Shown here: positions 1 through 9,089 of the stretch, piece by piece
How positions within the stretch are numbered: position 1 is the stretch's first letter
Layout of the letters: each line of letters begins with the position of its first letter
NCBI GenBank assembly: GCA_028599115.1
Contig: JAQRMR010000063.1
Coordinates: forward strand, 1-37,180
Direction of reading: 5' to 3'
Source: Methyloprofundus sp.
GTDB lineage: Bacteria > Pseudomonadota > Gammaproteobacteria > Methylococcales > Methylomonadaceae
DNA length: 37,180 nt
Notes under the pieces: generated by a model
What the model saw: the letters and a program-made list of their open reading frames with translations, nothing else
The model's database searches: none
Told to the model about the DNA's origin: nothing
Position numbers and translations under genes: made by a program

Positions 1-1
1 C

Positions 2-514
2 CTTTCTATGGGGGGAATGATTGCCATAGACTGGATGAACCGATACCCTGATGAGGTGACTTCCGCGGTTTTAATTAACACGAGTCTGGGTAATATTTCT
101 CCCTTTTATCGGCGTTTGCGTTGGCAAAATTATTATAAGATCATTCAATTATTGTTCACCGCTAAACAGCAGCGAGAGCAACTTATTTTGGCAATGACCT
201 CTAATACGCAGTCCGATAGCAGTGAGTTACTCGCAGACTGGCAGCAATGGCAGAAAGAGAGCCCCGTTTCAAGCGCTAGTGCAAAAAACCAGTTACTTGC
301 TTCGGCAATATTTTCGGTCAATGTTATACCTAATCAGCCGATTTTGATTGTAAGTAGTTCGGCTGACCGCTTGGTGGATTACCGTTGTAGTTTAAAGCTA
401 CAGCAAAGCTGGGATAAAGACTATCGGCAGCATGATACCGCTGGGCACGATTTACCGCTGGATGCTCCTCACTGGTTGGTTGCTGTGGTAAGTCAGTGGA
501 TTAGTCAATGTTAA
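2..514 (+). CDS. Alpha/beta hydrolase, C-terminal part (cut by window start)
   Basis: The reading frame is open to the left edge, and the first codons read L-S-M-G-G, the nucleophile elbow (G-x-S-x-G) of the alpha/beta hydrolase fold. The catalytic Ser codon is therefore at 5-7, and the first ATG at 8 is not the true start. Further on, SSADRLVD fits the acid residue loop after a beta strand, and GHDLPLD near the C-terminus supplies the catalytic His. The N-terminal strands and the oxyanion residue lie outside the window. Substrate cannot be told; BioH-like esterases and other small hydrolases share these motifs. The fold is near certain, the specific function unknown. Confidence 0.8.
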   Translation, partial: LSMGGMIAIDWMNRYPDEVTSAVLINTSLGNISPFYRRLRWQNYYKIIQLLFTAKQQREQLILAMTSNTQSDSSELLADWQQWQKESPVSSASAKNQLLASAIFSVNVIPNQPILIVSSSADRLVDYRCSLKLQQSWDKDYRQHDTAGHDLPLDAPHWLVAVVSQWISQC

Positions 515-943
515 AGGCTATGTCACCGTTAAGTGTTGAAAAGTTAAGGTCACTCTTAAAAAGCTCTCTTCCCAAGCATAGGAATCCACACAGGTCTTAA
601 AGCCCTCTCCAGAAGGAGAGGGAGCGACTTTACTTTATAAGGTATTCTCCTCACCCAAACCCTTTCCGGTAAAAGGGGGCTTAAGAGCTAATTAAATCCA
701 CACTTAACGGTGACGTAGCTATATCAAAAGTACTTCATATGACTAACATATTTGTTTGTTGCACTGTGTGAGCTCACTGTAAATGGGTATTGATTCTGAT
801 TGATGTTTAAAAAATACAGGGTGAAAACTATTCCGAAATAAGGGCGGCGGCCTTGTCATAAATATGTCAAAAAAGTTTCATTATTTTGTCACATTTGATT
901 GTTACACTTCGAAAAAAGATAAGTAAAGTGGGGGCGAAGAAAA
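515..943. other. Intergenic stretch with repeat element and likely promoter
   Basis: There is no convincing gene in this 429-bp gap. The left half is the inverted-repeat element at 516-720. The right half, about 721-943, is AT-rich and probably carries the promoter of the PAP2/glycosyltransferase pair. TTGTCA at about 854 and further AT-rich boxes could be a -35/-10 pair, but no clear consensus stands out. The sequence GGGGGCGAAG just before ATG 944 is a poor ribosome binding site. Confidence 0.5.
516..720. repeat. 205-bp element with 21-bp imperfect terminal inverted repeats
   Basis: The left end (516-536) and right end (700-720) are inverted copies of each other with 2 mismatches in 21 bp; the shared core is ACTTAACGGTGAC. 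Inside is a small hairpin with CCCTCTCC/GGAGAGGG arms (about 602-622) and a weaker CCCTTT/AAAGGG hairpin (about 660-677). There is no ORF of note. The left end begins directly after the hydrolase stop codon. It looks like a small non-autonomous element or a structured intergenic repeat. No target duplication is obvious. Confidence 0.55.
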
Positions 944-1468
944 ATGAGATTAATCTATTCTATTCATGAATATGATGTTTTTATATTCACTCGATTGATG
1001 AATGCAGGTATTTACCAGTATCTTGCTTCAGCTGCTAGGTATATTTCCCGGACAGGCGATGGCCATATATATTTACTTTTAATGGCATTTCTTTATGTCA
1101 AAGAAGGTTGGCAAAGCCCTTTTTTACAAACTCTTATACTTGCATTGCTTATTGAAAGGCCTACGTATTTCATACTTAAGAATGGTTTCAAGCGCAACCG
1201 TCCGCAAGCGGCTTTGAATGACTTTCACAGTTTGGTCACTCCTTCTGATCAATTCAGTTTTCCATCAGGACATACCTCGGCCGCATTTATGGTCACAATA
1301 ATAACAGGCTTCTTTATACCAGCTTTACTGCTGCCACTTTTGTTGTGGGCTGCTTTGGTAGGCTTTTCCCGTGTAGTGCTTGGGGTGCATTTTCCTACTG
1401 ACACTCTAGCAGGGCTGATTTTGGGTGTTAGTGTTGCTTTTTACAGTTTAAATGAGTTAATTTTATGA
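944..1468 (+). CDS. PAP2-family membrane phosphatase
   Basis: This 174-residue integral membrane protein has the three PAP2 phosphatase signatures: K79-x6-R86-P87, PSGH at 107-110, and S142-R143-x5-H149-x3-D153, where His149 would carry the phospho-intermediate. Several hydrophobic segments (about 42-52, 63-78, 112-140, 153-170) fit an inner-membrane enzyme that dephosphorylates a lipid phosphate such as undecaprenyl diphosphate, phosphatidate or a related headgroup. The stop overlaps the start of the next gene (ATGA, 4 bp), so the two are translationally coupled. With a glycosyltransferase as partner, a role in lipid-linked glycan or glycolipid metabolism is reasonable, but the substrate is inferred. 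Confidence 0.9.
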   Translation: MRLIYSIHEYDVFIFTRLMNAGIYQYLASAARYISRTGDGHIYLLLMAFLYVKEGWQSPFLQTLILALLIERPTYFILKNGFKRNRPQAALNDFHSLVTPSDQFSFPSGHTSAAFMVTIITGFFIPALLLPLLLWAALVGFSRVVLGVHFPTDTLAGLILGVSVAFYSLNELIL

Positions 1469-2505
1469 AAATATTTTATGGTGTACAAGGAACCGGTAAC
1501 GGACACATTACTCGTGCTCGTGTAATGGCAAAGGAGCTTTATGCTGCAGGTGTTGATGTTACATTTCAGTTTACCGGACGCCCTTGCGATCAATTTTTTG
1601 ATATGCAGATTTTCAAAGAGTTTCAACACCGTGAGGGCTTAACGTTTAATACCGATAATGGCCAGGTTAACTATATAAAAACGGCCATTGAGAGTAAGCC
1701 TATTCGGTTTATTCAGGATGTAAAGGCTTTGGATTTGTCTGCTTATGATCTAGTGATTAGTGATTTCGAGCCAGTCACAGCCTGGGCTGCTAAAACCCAG
1801 AAGAAAAAAGTTGTCGGCCTTGGTCATCAGTATGCTTTTAATCATGAAATACCTAGAAAGGGCGCAGATCCAATTGCTAGTCAGGTCATGAAGCACTTTG
1901 CCCCTAGCGATATTGGTATAGGTTTGCACTGGCACCATTTTGGGCAACCCATTTTGCCACCGATTATTGAAACCCCTGAGATTTCAAATAATAGTCTAAG
2001 AAACAAGATTGTCGTGTATTTACCGTTTGAAAACCAACACAAAATCATTAAGCATTTATGCGCATTTGAAGATTTTCACTTTCATATTTATTCACCTACT
2101 CCGGTTGACTGCTCTTATGCAAATATCACTTGCAACCCGTTATCTAGAGAGGGCTTTAAAAAAGATTTGTATGATTGCGCGGGTATCATTAGTAATGCAG
2201 GATTTGAGCTTGCCAGTGAAGCCTTGTATTTAGGCAAAAAAATTCTGGTCAAGCCGTTGCATTCACAAATGGAACAGATTTCTAATGCGGCAGCCCTAGA
2301 ACAACTAGGCTACGGGTGCAAAATGGAAGAGATAAATTCTGAAGTGATTGAGCAGTGGTTGCATCAAAACCATGCCGTTCGAATTAGCTACCCAAACACT
2401 GCCAAATTTATTGTTGACTGGATTAAGAGTGGTCTACCAAAAATTGATGATAATTTTATCAATCTAGCATGGAAAAACGTGGATGTAATGCAGGTTAATA
2501 TTTAG
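1465..2505 (+). CDS. Glycosyltransferase of the MJ1255/VC2487 family
   Basis: A 346-residue protein with an N-terminal GT-B type opening, YGVQGTGNGHITRA, resembling the glycine-rich acceptor loop of MurG-like (GT28) enzymes. The C-terminal half has the donor-binding pattern SNAGFELASEALYLGKKILV, in which a conserved Gly/Glu pair binds the nucleotide sugar. This matches the conserved family named MJ1255/VC2487, whose members are annotated as glycosyltransferases without a settled substrate. It overlaps the PAP2 gene by 4 bp and probably shares its mRNA. It ends upstream of the strong hairpin at 2778-2830. No signal peptide or membrane segment is seen, so it is likely cytoplasmic or membrane-associated. 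Confidence 0.82.
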   Translation: MKIFYGVQGTGNGHITRARVMAKELYAAGVDVTFQFTGRPCDQFFDMQIFKEFQHREGLTFNTDNGQVNYIKTAIESKPIRFIQDVKALDLSAYDLVISDFEPVTAWAAKTQKKKVVGLGHQYAFNHEIPRKGADPIASQVMKHFAPSDIGIGLHWHHFGQPILPPIIETPEISNNSLRNKIVVYLPFENQHKIIKHLCAFEDFHFHIYSPTPVDCSYANITCNPLSREGFKKDLYDCAGIISNAGFELASEALYLGKKILVKPLHSQMEQISNAAALEQLGYGCKMEEINSEVIEQWLHQNHAVRISYPNTAKFIVDWIKSGLPKIDDNFINLAWKNVDVMQVNI

Positions 2506-2871
2506 TGTGCAAGTGTATAAAAAGACTAATTGGATTCTGTCCCAGGCCTAGTTTTTTCATGAATATGTCATAAGCAGAATTTAATAGAAATTTCAGGATG
2601 AGTGGTGCAAATAGTTTTAACTAAAATAGTTTATTAATTACTTTAATGAAAATCATAAAACCAAGTTAGCCTTCTTTATTTTTGTATTTTTTGGAGGGCA
2701 GTTGCCTTTGTGGTTTTGCTAACCAACTTAGCTGCACTAAGTATTGATTTTTACCGAGGTCTCATGCTGATAAATAAAAAAACCAAGCAGTCAATATTAT
2801 CTAGTCATATTGACTGCTTGGTTTTTATTTAATTCTAGCATGTGTAACATGCTGTGATGCTAAACAGATAT
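2506..2871. other. Intergenic region between convergent genes
   Basis: This 366-bp AT-rich gap separates the glycosyltransferase gene from the minus-strand small ORF. The only clear element is the perfect stem-loop at 2778-2826. No coding frame with a plausible start and ribosome binding site was found in the rest. Confidence 0.5.
2778..2830. terminator. Bidirectional Rho-independent terminator
   Basis: A perfect 20-bp stem (2778-2797 with 2807-2826, core CCAAGCAGTCAATAT) closes a 9-base loop. The stem carries an A-run on its left and a T-run on its right, so a U-tract follows the hairpin on both strands. It lies between the convergent glycosyltransferase gene (+) and the 56-residue ORF (-) and can end both transcripts. 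Confidence 0.88.
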
Positions 2872-3042
2872 CTATTTAGGCTTATAAGCAGAGTTATTAA
2901 CGTTTTCTTCAATTAACTGCTTAGATTTTTCGTATTTATTACTCTCAGCATTTTTAACACTGAAAATTACTGCAGCAAAAATGATAGCGCCAGCAGCTAA
3001 GTAATAAAAAAAATAATCTTTTTTTTCTTCTTGGTTAGACAT
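2872..3042 (-). CDS. Small single-pass membrane protein, 56 residues
   Basis: This ORF starts with MSNQEEKKDYFFYYLAAGAI and ends at a TAG just before the bidirectional terminator. It has a charged N-terminus (about 1-9), one hydrophobic segment at about residues 10-29, and a polar, Lys/Glu-rich tail (30-56). An AAAGGG box lies 5 bases upstream of the ATG, a fair ribosome binding site. Small size, one membrane helix, ribosome binding site and own terminator support a real gene. I recognise no family and assign no function. Confidence 0.6.
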   Translation of the reverse strand: MSNQEEKKDYFFYYLAAGAIIFAAVIFSVKNAESNKYEKSKQLIEENVNNSAYKPK

Positions 3043-3726
3043 AAGTACCCTTTATATAGTGTTTATTTTTATTAAAAATACTGAATTAGCATCCAGTGAG
3101 GACTATACTACCAGCCCTTCATAATAACCACAATAAAAATAAACAATATAAAATATGTGCCTATTGTAATCCTTGTCATAATTATTTAAGTGGCTGAATA
3201 TTATCTGTTTTTAATTTTATGACAAGATATCTTATGCCTCTACTGAAGCCATTATCAACTGCTTTTCGTTTAGTTTTATTTTCTATTTTTCAAATTATTA
3301 ACTGAAGTTACGCACTGTTGACTAGGAATGAATAAGACTCGTTTTTTCAAAGTAGGATGGGCAAAGGGGCTTTATCCCGTGCCCACCACACCGCAAGGTG
3401 GACACGCTACGCTTTGCCGCATCCTACTTATTTCCTTCGCTAATAGCAGTGAATGGTATTTTATACAGTCTTATTTTTAAACGATTAGAACACCGGCTTT
3501 AGACTTTCATTCCATCGGGTAAGAAGTATAAAAAATAGCCGCTTTGGTTTTTAAAGTGATGGATTGAGTTATCAAGGCGTAACAAAAACAAAGGTTTGCG
3601 AGCTGTGTTTTTTGTTAAGCTTGTGATGCTGTATAGTATTGCAAATATTGCTCTGTTTATTGAGTTTTTGAACAGGTTAAAGTCGTTACTTTTAAGTGAC
3701 CTTAAAGTTAGAAAGGAAGGGATAGA
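3043..3726. other. Long intergenic region upstream of edd
   Basis: This 684-bp AT-rich gap separates two divergent genes, so it should hold the promoters of the small ORF (-) and of edd (+). It contains the palindromic repeat at 3350-3429. Just before edd, ACTTTTAAGTGACCTTAAAG (3689-3708) is an imperfect inverted repeat that could be an operator, followed by the strong ribosome binding site AAAGGAAGGG. No convincing gene was seen; short frames here lack start signals. Confidence 0.5.
3350..3429. repeat. 80-bp palindromic repeat of the GTAGGATG type
   Basis: The ends AAGTAGGATGGGCAAAG and, inverted, AAGTAGGATGCGGCAAAG pair with one inserted base. An inner hairpin (GTGCCCACC ... GGTGGACAC, about 3389-3414) nests inside. 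It has no coding capacity. The GTAGGATG/CATCCTAC ends recur at 19967-20142 in this window, indicating a dispersed REP-like repeat family. Confidence 0.7.
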
Positions 3727-5571
3727 ATGCATCCAGCAGTAGAGAAAATTACCCAACAAATTATCGAACGTAGCCAAGTTGTACGGGCTGCTTACTTAAA
3801 GCATATAGATGAAGCTGCAGAACAAGGGCCGCATCGATCAACATTAGCTTGCGGCAACTTAGCGCATGCTTTTGCTGCTTGTGGTGCAGGAGATAAGGCT
3901 GATTTAACCGGTGATAAGAAAGCGAATATCGCGATTATTTCTTCTTATAATGACATGCTATCCGCACACGAACCTTATAAGGACTCACCTGCGCTAATTA
4001 AAGAAGCGATTAACAAGGCGGGTGGTGTTGCTCAGTTTGCTGGTGGTGTACCGGCAATGTGTGACGGTGTGACGCAAGGTCAGTCGGGTATGGAGTTGTC
4101 TTTATTTAGCCGTGATGTGATTGCTATGTCTACGGCAATCAGTTTAAGCCATAACGTGTTTGATGGTGGTTTGTATTTAGGGGTTTGTGACAAAATTGTT
4201 CCGGGTTTATTATTGGGGGCTTTAAGTTTTGGTCATTTACCCGCTGTTTTTGTTCCATCAGGTCCTATGACTAGTGGGATTACCAATAAAGAAAAGGCAG
4301 AAACGCGTCAGCTTTATGCGGAAGGTAAAATTGGTCGTAAAGAACTATTAGAATCAGAATCAAAATCTTACCATGGACCAGGTACTTGTACTTTTTACGG
4401 GACAGCGAATAGTAATCAAATGATGGTTGAAATTATGGGCTTACACCTTCCGGGTAGCTCATTTATTAATCCTTACACACCATTACGTGACGAGCTTACT
4501 AAAGAAGCCGCGAGACAGGTCTTAAAGTTCACTGCGTTAGGTGATGATTATCGTCCTTTAGGGCGTGTGATTGATGAAAAAGCGATTGTGAATGCAATTG
4601 TAGGGCTTTTAGCAACGGGTGGATCAACAAATCATACAATGCATCTAGTAGCAATTGCGCGTGCTGCTGGGATTACTATTAATTGGGATGATTTTGATGC
4701 GCTATCGCGTGTAGTTCCTTCCATTACTAAAATTTATCCAAATGGCCAAGCTGATATTAATCACTTCCAAGCTGCGGGTGGTATGGGCGTTTTAATTGCT
4801 GAATTATTAAAAGGCGGTTATTTACATGAAGATGTATTAACCGTTTCTAGTAAACCTGGCATGAGCAGTTATACAGAAGAGCCTAAGTTAGAAAATGAAC
4901 AATTGATTTGGACTGCTGTACCCGAAACTTCTTTAGATAAAGACGTTATTTCTACCATTGAAGAGCCATTTGCTCCAAGTGGTGGGCTGCATGTTATGCA
5001 CGGTAATATCGGCCGAGGTGTTTCTAAGGTTTCTGCGGTTGCAAAAGAGCATCAAGTGGTTAAAGCGCCAGCTTTAGTTTTTGATGACCAAGATGACGTG
5101 GTAAAAGCATTCCACAATAAAGAATTAGAAAAAGATTTCATTATTGTTTTACGTTTCCAAGGGCCAAAATCAAATGGTATGCCTGAATTACACAAATTAA
5201 CGCCTTTACTAGGTTCTTTACAAGACAGAGGCTTTAAAGTTGCGATTGTAACGGATGGCCGTATGTCTGGCGCATCAGGTAAAGTACCTTCTGCAATTCA
5301 TATGTGTCCTGAGTGTGAAGATGGTGGCCCACTTGCTAAAGTGCAAGATGGCGATATGATTAGCCTAAATACGCAAACGGGTGAAGTTAATGCTTTAGTT
5401 GATGCGGATGAATTTGCTGCACGTACTGCTGCGCCTAATCGAGCTAAAGGGCATCATTGGGGGATGGGTAGAGAAATGTTTGGAGCATTCCGTGTGGGTG
5501 TCTCAACTGCTGAAACAGGTGCGTCAAACTTGTTTAGTGAGAAAGACCTTTTCTGCCTACTAAAAAAATAA
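3727..5571 (+). CDS. edd: 6-phosphogluconate dehydratase
   Basis: Edd removes water from 6-phosphogluconate to give 2-keto-3-deoxy-6-phosphogluconate (KDPG), the first committed step of the Entner-Doudoroff pathway, in the cytoplasm. The 614-residue protein belongs to the IlvD/Edd family. The iron-sulfur ligands appear as Cys154 (GVCDKIVPG) and Cys221 (GPGTCTFYG), with the conserved [19 protein letters not shown] stretch from 112 and [13 protein letters not shown] near the C-terminus. The length and the HGPGTC form favour Edd over IlvD, and the next gene is eda, which settles it. The start is preceded by a strong AAAGGAAGGG ribosome binding site. Linkage to aceEF-lpd suggests the products go straight to acetyl-CoA. 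Confidence 0.96.
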   Translation: MHPAVEKITQQIIERSQVVRAAYLKHIDEAAEQGPHRSTLACGNLAHAFAACGAGDKADLTGDKKANIAIISSYNDMLSAHEPYKDSPALIKEAINKAGGVAQFAGGVPAMCDGVTQGQSGMELSLFSRDVIAMSTAISLSHNVFDGGLYLGVCDKIVPGLLLGALSFGHLPAVFVPSGPMTSGITNKEKAETRQLYAEGKIGRKELLESESKSYHGPGTCTFYGTANSNQMMVEIMGLHLPGSSFINPYTPLRDELTKEAARQVLKFTALGDDYRPLGRVIDEKAIVNAIVGLLATGGSTNHTMHLVAIARAAGITINWDDFDALSRVVPSITKIYPNGQADINHFQAAGGMGVLIAELLKGGYLHEDVLTVSSKPGMSSYTEEPKLENEQLIWTAVPETSLDKDVISTIEEPFAPSGGLHVMHGNIGRGVSKVSAVAKEHQVVKAPALVFDDQDDVVKAFHNKELEKDFIIVLRFQGPKSNGMPELHKLTPLLGSLQDRGFKVAIVTDGRMSGASGKVPSAIHMCPECEDGGPLAKVQDGDMISLNTQTGEVNALVDADEFAARTAAPNRAKGHHWGMGREMFGAFRVGVSTAETGASNLFSEKDLFCLLKK

Positions 5572-5577
5572 ACGATC

Positions 5578-5615
5578 AATAATTGACTTCATGCAAGAGT
5601 ATGAGGTCGATTGTT
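5578..5615 (+). other. RNA stem-loop between edd and eda
   Basis: Arms 5578-5592 and 5601-5615 pair over 15 positions as RNA on the plus strand, including three or four G-U pairs, around an 8-base loop. No T-run follows, so it is not a standard terminator. It may protect or mark the processing point between the edd and eda parts of one mRNA. Conservation is unknown. Confidence 0.35.
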
Positions 5616-5644
5616 CACTTTAAAAATTAAAATAAGCGATTAAC

Positions 5645-6292
5645 ATGTCTATTAATAACTGGAAAGTTCAACCGAGTGAAGTATTAAACGCATCTCCTGT
5701 CATGCCTGTTATGGTGATTGAAGATGCAGAAAACGCAGTGCCTTTAGCGCGTGCTTTAATGGCAGGTGGTATTAAAGTTTTAGAAATTACTCTGCGCACA
5801 GAAGCTGCAATGGCTTCTATTAAAGCTATTAGTGAACAAGTTGAAGGCGCTATTGTAGGTGCGGGAACAATTACCACACCAGAGCAGTTACAAGCCGTTG
5901 CGGATGCAGGTGCAGTGTTTGCAATCAGCCCAGGTTTAACGCCTAAGCTTTTAGCGGCAGCGAATAAAAGTTCTATTGCTTTAATTCCTGGTATTTCTTC
6001 TGTTTCAGAGTTAATGACAGGTATGGAGTACGGTTTAGATCATTTTAAATTCTTTCCTGCGGCAGCGGCTGGCGGGATTCCAATGCTAAAAGGGATTGCC
6101 GGGCCTATTCCACAAATTACTTTTTGCCCAACAGGTGGGATTTCTCCAAGTAATTATAATGATTATTTAGCGCTTAAAAACGTTGCTTGTGTTGGTGGTT
6201 CTTGGTTAGTGCCAGCAGATGCAGTTAAAAATAAAGACTGGGATGCTGTGACTGCTTTAGCAAAAGAAGCAGTAGAAAACGCAAAAAGATAA
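5645..6292 (+). CDS. eda: KDPG aldolase (2-dehydro-3-deoxyphosphogluconate aldolase)
   Basis: Eda splits KDPG into pyruvate and glyceraldehyde 3-phosphate. The 215 residues match the usual class I KDPG/KHG aldolase size. The Schiff-base lysine is Lys135 in DHFKFFPA, the catalytic glutamate is Glu47 in VLEITLRT, and GAGTI at 73-77 and the phosphate-binding CPTGGI are present. It sits 73 bp after edd with a stem-loop between and is followed by a palindrome at 6315-6336. In methanotrophs using the ribulose monophosphate cycle, this step is one of the main routes from fixed formaldehyde to pyruvate; whether this host does so is inference. Confidence 0.96.
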   Translation: MSINNWKVQPSEVLNASPVMPVMVIEDAENAVPLARALMAGGIKVLEITLRTEAAMASIKAISEQVEGAIVGAGTITTPEQLQAVADAGAVFAISPGLTPKLLAAANKSSIALIPGISSVSELMTGMEYGLDHFKFFPAAAAGGIPMLKGIAGPIPQITFCPTGGISPSNYNDYLALKNVACVGGSWLVPADAVKNKDWDAVTALAKEAVENAKR

Positions 6293-6314
6293 GTCAGGTT
6301 TAATTATTTAAGAT

Positions 6315-6338
6315 AAGGCAGGTTTAAACCTGCCTTTT
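6315..6338 (+). terminator. Palindromic stem after eda, weak terminator
   Basis: AAGGCAGGTTTAAACCTGCC is the start of a perfect 22-bp palindrome followed by only two further T. It lies between eda and aceE. The U-tract is short, so it may only partly stop transcription, or act as mRNA 3' protection, leaving some read-through into aceE. Confidence 0.45.
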
Positions 6339-6394
6339 AGGACTATGTCTTTGAATAAAGGCGGGGCATAGTAGTTGTATTTAAGGAGTATGGA

Positions 6395-9076
6395 ATGAGT
6401 AATGGTTTGAATGCCAATAAGTTAAATCAGATTGATATTGATCCCGAAGAAACGCAAGAATGGCTAGAGTCATTAGCGGCTATTCAAGAGCAAGACGGGG
6501 CAGATCGTGTTCATTTTATTATTGAGCAATTGGTTGAGCAAGCACGACACTCGGGCTCTGATATTCCCTATAGTGCAAATACCGCTTATATCAATACTAT
6601 TAAGACCGAACAACAACCTAAATTTCCTGGTATGACCACGATAGAACGTAAAATTCGTTCTTATGTGCGCTGGAATGCGATGATGATGGTATTAAGAGCG
6701 AATCAAGGTACTAATGTCGGTGGACATATCGCTAGTTTTGCTTCTTCTGCTACTTTGTACGATGTAGGCCATAACCATTTTTGGCGTGCGCCAACTGAAG
6801 ATCGTGGTGGTGACATGATTTTTGTACAGGGGCATTCTTGTCCTGGCGATTATGCACGAGCTTATTTATTAGGACGTTTTTCTGATGAAAAAATGGATAA
6901 TTTTCGTCAAGAAGTCGGTGGTCAAGGCTTATCTTCTTACCCGCATCCTTGGTTAATGCCTGATTTCTGGCAGTTCCCAACGGTTTCTATGGGTTTAGGC
7001 CCGATTATGGCGATTTATCAAGCGCGTTTTATGCGTTATATGCAAAGCCGTGGATTAGCCAATACAGAAGGCCGTAAAGTTTGGGCATTCTTAGGTGATG
7101 GGGAAACGGACGAACCAGAAACGCTAGGTGCTATTAGCATGGCGGGGCGTGAGCAATTAGATAACCTGATTTTTGTGGTTAATTGTAACTTGCAGCGTTT
7201 AGATGGCCCAGTACGTGGTAACGGAAAAATTATCCAAGAGTTAGAAGGCAGTTTTCGTGGTGCTGGCTGGAATGTTATTAAAGTGATTTGGGGTAGACGC
7301 TGGGATGCGCTACTGGCTAAAGATAAAGACGGTATTGTCATGAAACGCATGATGGAATGTGTCGATGGCGATTACCAAACATTTAAATCGAAAGATGGCG
7401 CGTATGTGCGTGAATTCTTTTTTAACACCCCAGAACTACAAGCACTTGTTGAAGAGTATACCGATAAAGATATTTGGGACCTCAACCGCGGTGGACATGA
7501 TCCAATCAAAGTTTTCGCTGCTTATAATGCTGCAGTACAAACGAAAGATCAGCCAACGGTGATTCTAGCTAAAACCATTAAAGGTTATGGCATGGGTGAG
7601 TCGGGCGAAGCGCAAAACACCAGTCATCAGCAAAAGAAAATGAGTTCGAATTCAATTAATGATATTCGTGATCGTTGGCAGTTACCTGTAACAGATGCAG
7701 AAATCGAGAAATTTCCTTATATTAAGTTTGAGGAAGGTTCAGCAGAGCTGGAATATATGCAGCAGCGCCGAGCTGATTTAGGCGGTAATATTCCCGTTCG
7801 TTGTGAGAAATCAGAGGCATTAGAAATTCCAGAATTAAGTGCATTCCAGAGTGTACTGGATGGCACTAAAGCAGGGCGTGGTATTTCTACAACAATGGCT
7901 TTTGTTAGGATTTTAAATATTCTAGTCAAAGATAAAAAAATTGGTGAACGTATCGTACCAATTGTGCCGGATGAGTCACGTACCTTTGGTATGGAAGGCA
8001 TGTTTCGTCAACTGGGTATTTGGTCGCAAAAAGGGCAGTTATATACACCACAAGATGCTGATCAATTAATGTACTACAAGGAAGATAAAGCAGGCCAAGT
8101 ATTACAAGAAGGCATTAATGAAGCCGGTGGCTTATGTGATTGGATCGCAGCAGGAACAGCGTATTCAACGTATGGCGTGCCAATGATTCCATTCTTTATT
8201 TATTACTCTATGTTTGGTTTTCAACGTGTCGGTGATTTGATTTGGGCTGCTGCTGATCAAAGAACACGAGGCTTTTTATTGGGTGGTACAGCAGGGCGTA
8301 CGACCTTAAATGGTGAAGGCCTACAGCATGAAGATGGCCATAGTCATTTAATGTCAGCAACTGTGCCTAACTGTATTTCTTATGACCCAACTTATGCGGG
8401 CGAATTAGCGGTTATTGTTCAAGATGGTTTACGCCGTATGTATGGCGAGCAAGAAGATGTTTTTTATTACATTACTGTGATGAACGAAAATTACGACCAA
8501 CCGCCACTACAAGAAGGGACAGAGCAAGATATTCTAAAAGGAATGTACTTGTTTGAGTCGGGCATTAGCCGTAAAAAAGCGCCAAAAGTAAACCTATTAG
8601 GTTCCGGTACTATTTTCTGTGAAGTGGTTGAAGCGGCAAAATTATTGCGTGAGGATTGGGGCGTAGAGGCAGATTTATGGAGTTGTCCAAGTTTTACTGA
8701 GTTAGCGCGTGATGGTCAATCAGTTGCTCGTTGGAATCGCTTACACCCAACTGAGAAAGCGAAAGTGTCTCATGTGGAAAAATGCTTAACTAAGGCTGAT
8801 ATTCCAGTGATTGCTGCAACGGATTATATGCGTGTTTATGCGGAACAAATTAGCGCTTATGTGAAAGCAGATTACACGGTATTAGGAACTGATGGCTTTG
8901 GTCGTTCTGATACACGTGAAAACTTGCGTAGCTTTTTTGAAGTTGATCGCTTTCATGTTGTGATTGCGGCATTAAAAGCACTGGCAGATAAAGGTGACTT
9001 TGATGCTAAAAAAATTAATGAGGCGATAGAAAAGTATAGTATCAATGCGGATGTTGTTGCTCCTTGGTTAATCTAA
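6395..9076 (+). CDS. aceE: Pyruvate dehydrogenase E1 component, homodimeric type
   Basis: AceE decarboxylates pyruvate with thiamine diphosphate and passes the acetyl group to lipoyl-AceF. At 893 residues it is the single-chain gammaproteobacterial/betaproteobacterial E1, not the alpha/beta type. Visible landmarks are the GGHIASFASSATLYDVGHNHF region with active-site histidines, the ThDP/Mg motif GDGETDEPE followed about 25 residues later by NCNLQRLDGPV, and EDGHSHLMSATVPNC in the pyrimidine domain. AAGGAG just before ATG 6395 is a strong ribosome binding site. It is first in the aceE-aceF-lpd operon, 13 bp ahead of aceF. No PdhR-like operator was recognised upstream. Confidence 0.97.
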   Translation: MSNGLNANKLNQIDIDPEETQEWLESLAAIQEQDGADRVHFIIEQLVEQARHSGSDIPYSANTAYINTIKTEQQPKFPGMTTIERKIRSYVRWNAMMMVLRANQGTNVGGHIASFASSATLYDVGHNHFWRAPTEDRGGDMIFVQGHSCPGDYARAYLLGRFSDEKMDNFRQEVGGQGLSSYPHPWLMPDFWQFPTVSMGLGPIMAIYQARFMRYMQSRGLANTEGRKVWAFLGDGETDEPETLGAISMAGREQLDNLIFVVNCNLQRLDGPVRGNGKIIQELEGSFRGAGWNVIKVIWGRRWDALLAKDKDGIVMKRMMECVDGDYQTFKSKDGAYVREFFFNTPELQALVEEYTDKDIWDLNRGGHDPIKVFAAYNAAVQTKDQPTVILAKTIKGYGMGESGEAQNTSHQQKKMSSNSINDIRDRWQLPVTDAEIEKFPYIKFEEGSAELEYMQQRRADLGGNIPVRCEKSEALEIPELSAFQSVLDGTKAGRGISTTMAFVRILNILVKDKKIGERIVPIVPDESRTFGMEGMFRQLGIWSQKGQLYTPQDADQLMYYKEDKAGQVLQEGINEAGGLCDWIAAGTAYSTYGVPMIPFFIYYSMFGFQRVGDLIWAAADQRTRGFLLGGTAGRTTLNGEGLQHEDGHSHLMSATVPNCISYDPTYAGELAVIVQDGLRRMYGEQEDVFYYITVMNENYDQPPLQEGTEQDILKGMYLFESGISRKKAPKVNLLGSGTIFCEVVEAAKLLREDWGVEADLWSCPSFTELARDGQSVARWNRLHPTEKAKVSHVEKCLTKADIPVIAATDYMRVYAEQISAYVKADYTVLGTDGFGRSDTRENLRSFFEVDRFHVVIAALKALADKGDFDAKKINEAIEKYSINADVVAPWLI

Positions 9077-9089
9077 ATAAAGAAAAATT

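Noticed and set aside
544-554. TTAAGGTCACT here is matched in inverse at 3695-3705 upstream of edd, with similar A/T flanks, as if a shared operator.
   Set aside because: Only 11 bases are shared, one copy lies inside a repeat element, and no third copy was seen, so chance cannot be excluded.
3499-3777. A 92-codon minus-strand frame overlapping the edd start.
   Set aside because: It runs over the edd promoter and ribosome binding site, has no ribosome binding site of its own and no recognisable motif.
6337-6394. ACTATG/CATAGT inverted repeat before aceE as a PdhR-type operator.
   Set aside because: Arms are only 6 bp with unlike spacing from the known PdhR site, and the region also overlaps an ordinary leader.
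7036-8001. Long minus-strand frames inside aceE (and similar ones inside aceF, eda, dat and lipA).
   Set aside because: They are mirror frames of strongly conserved enzymes; their protein sequences are low in complexity and lack domains.
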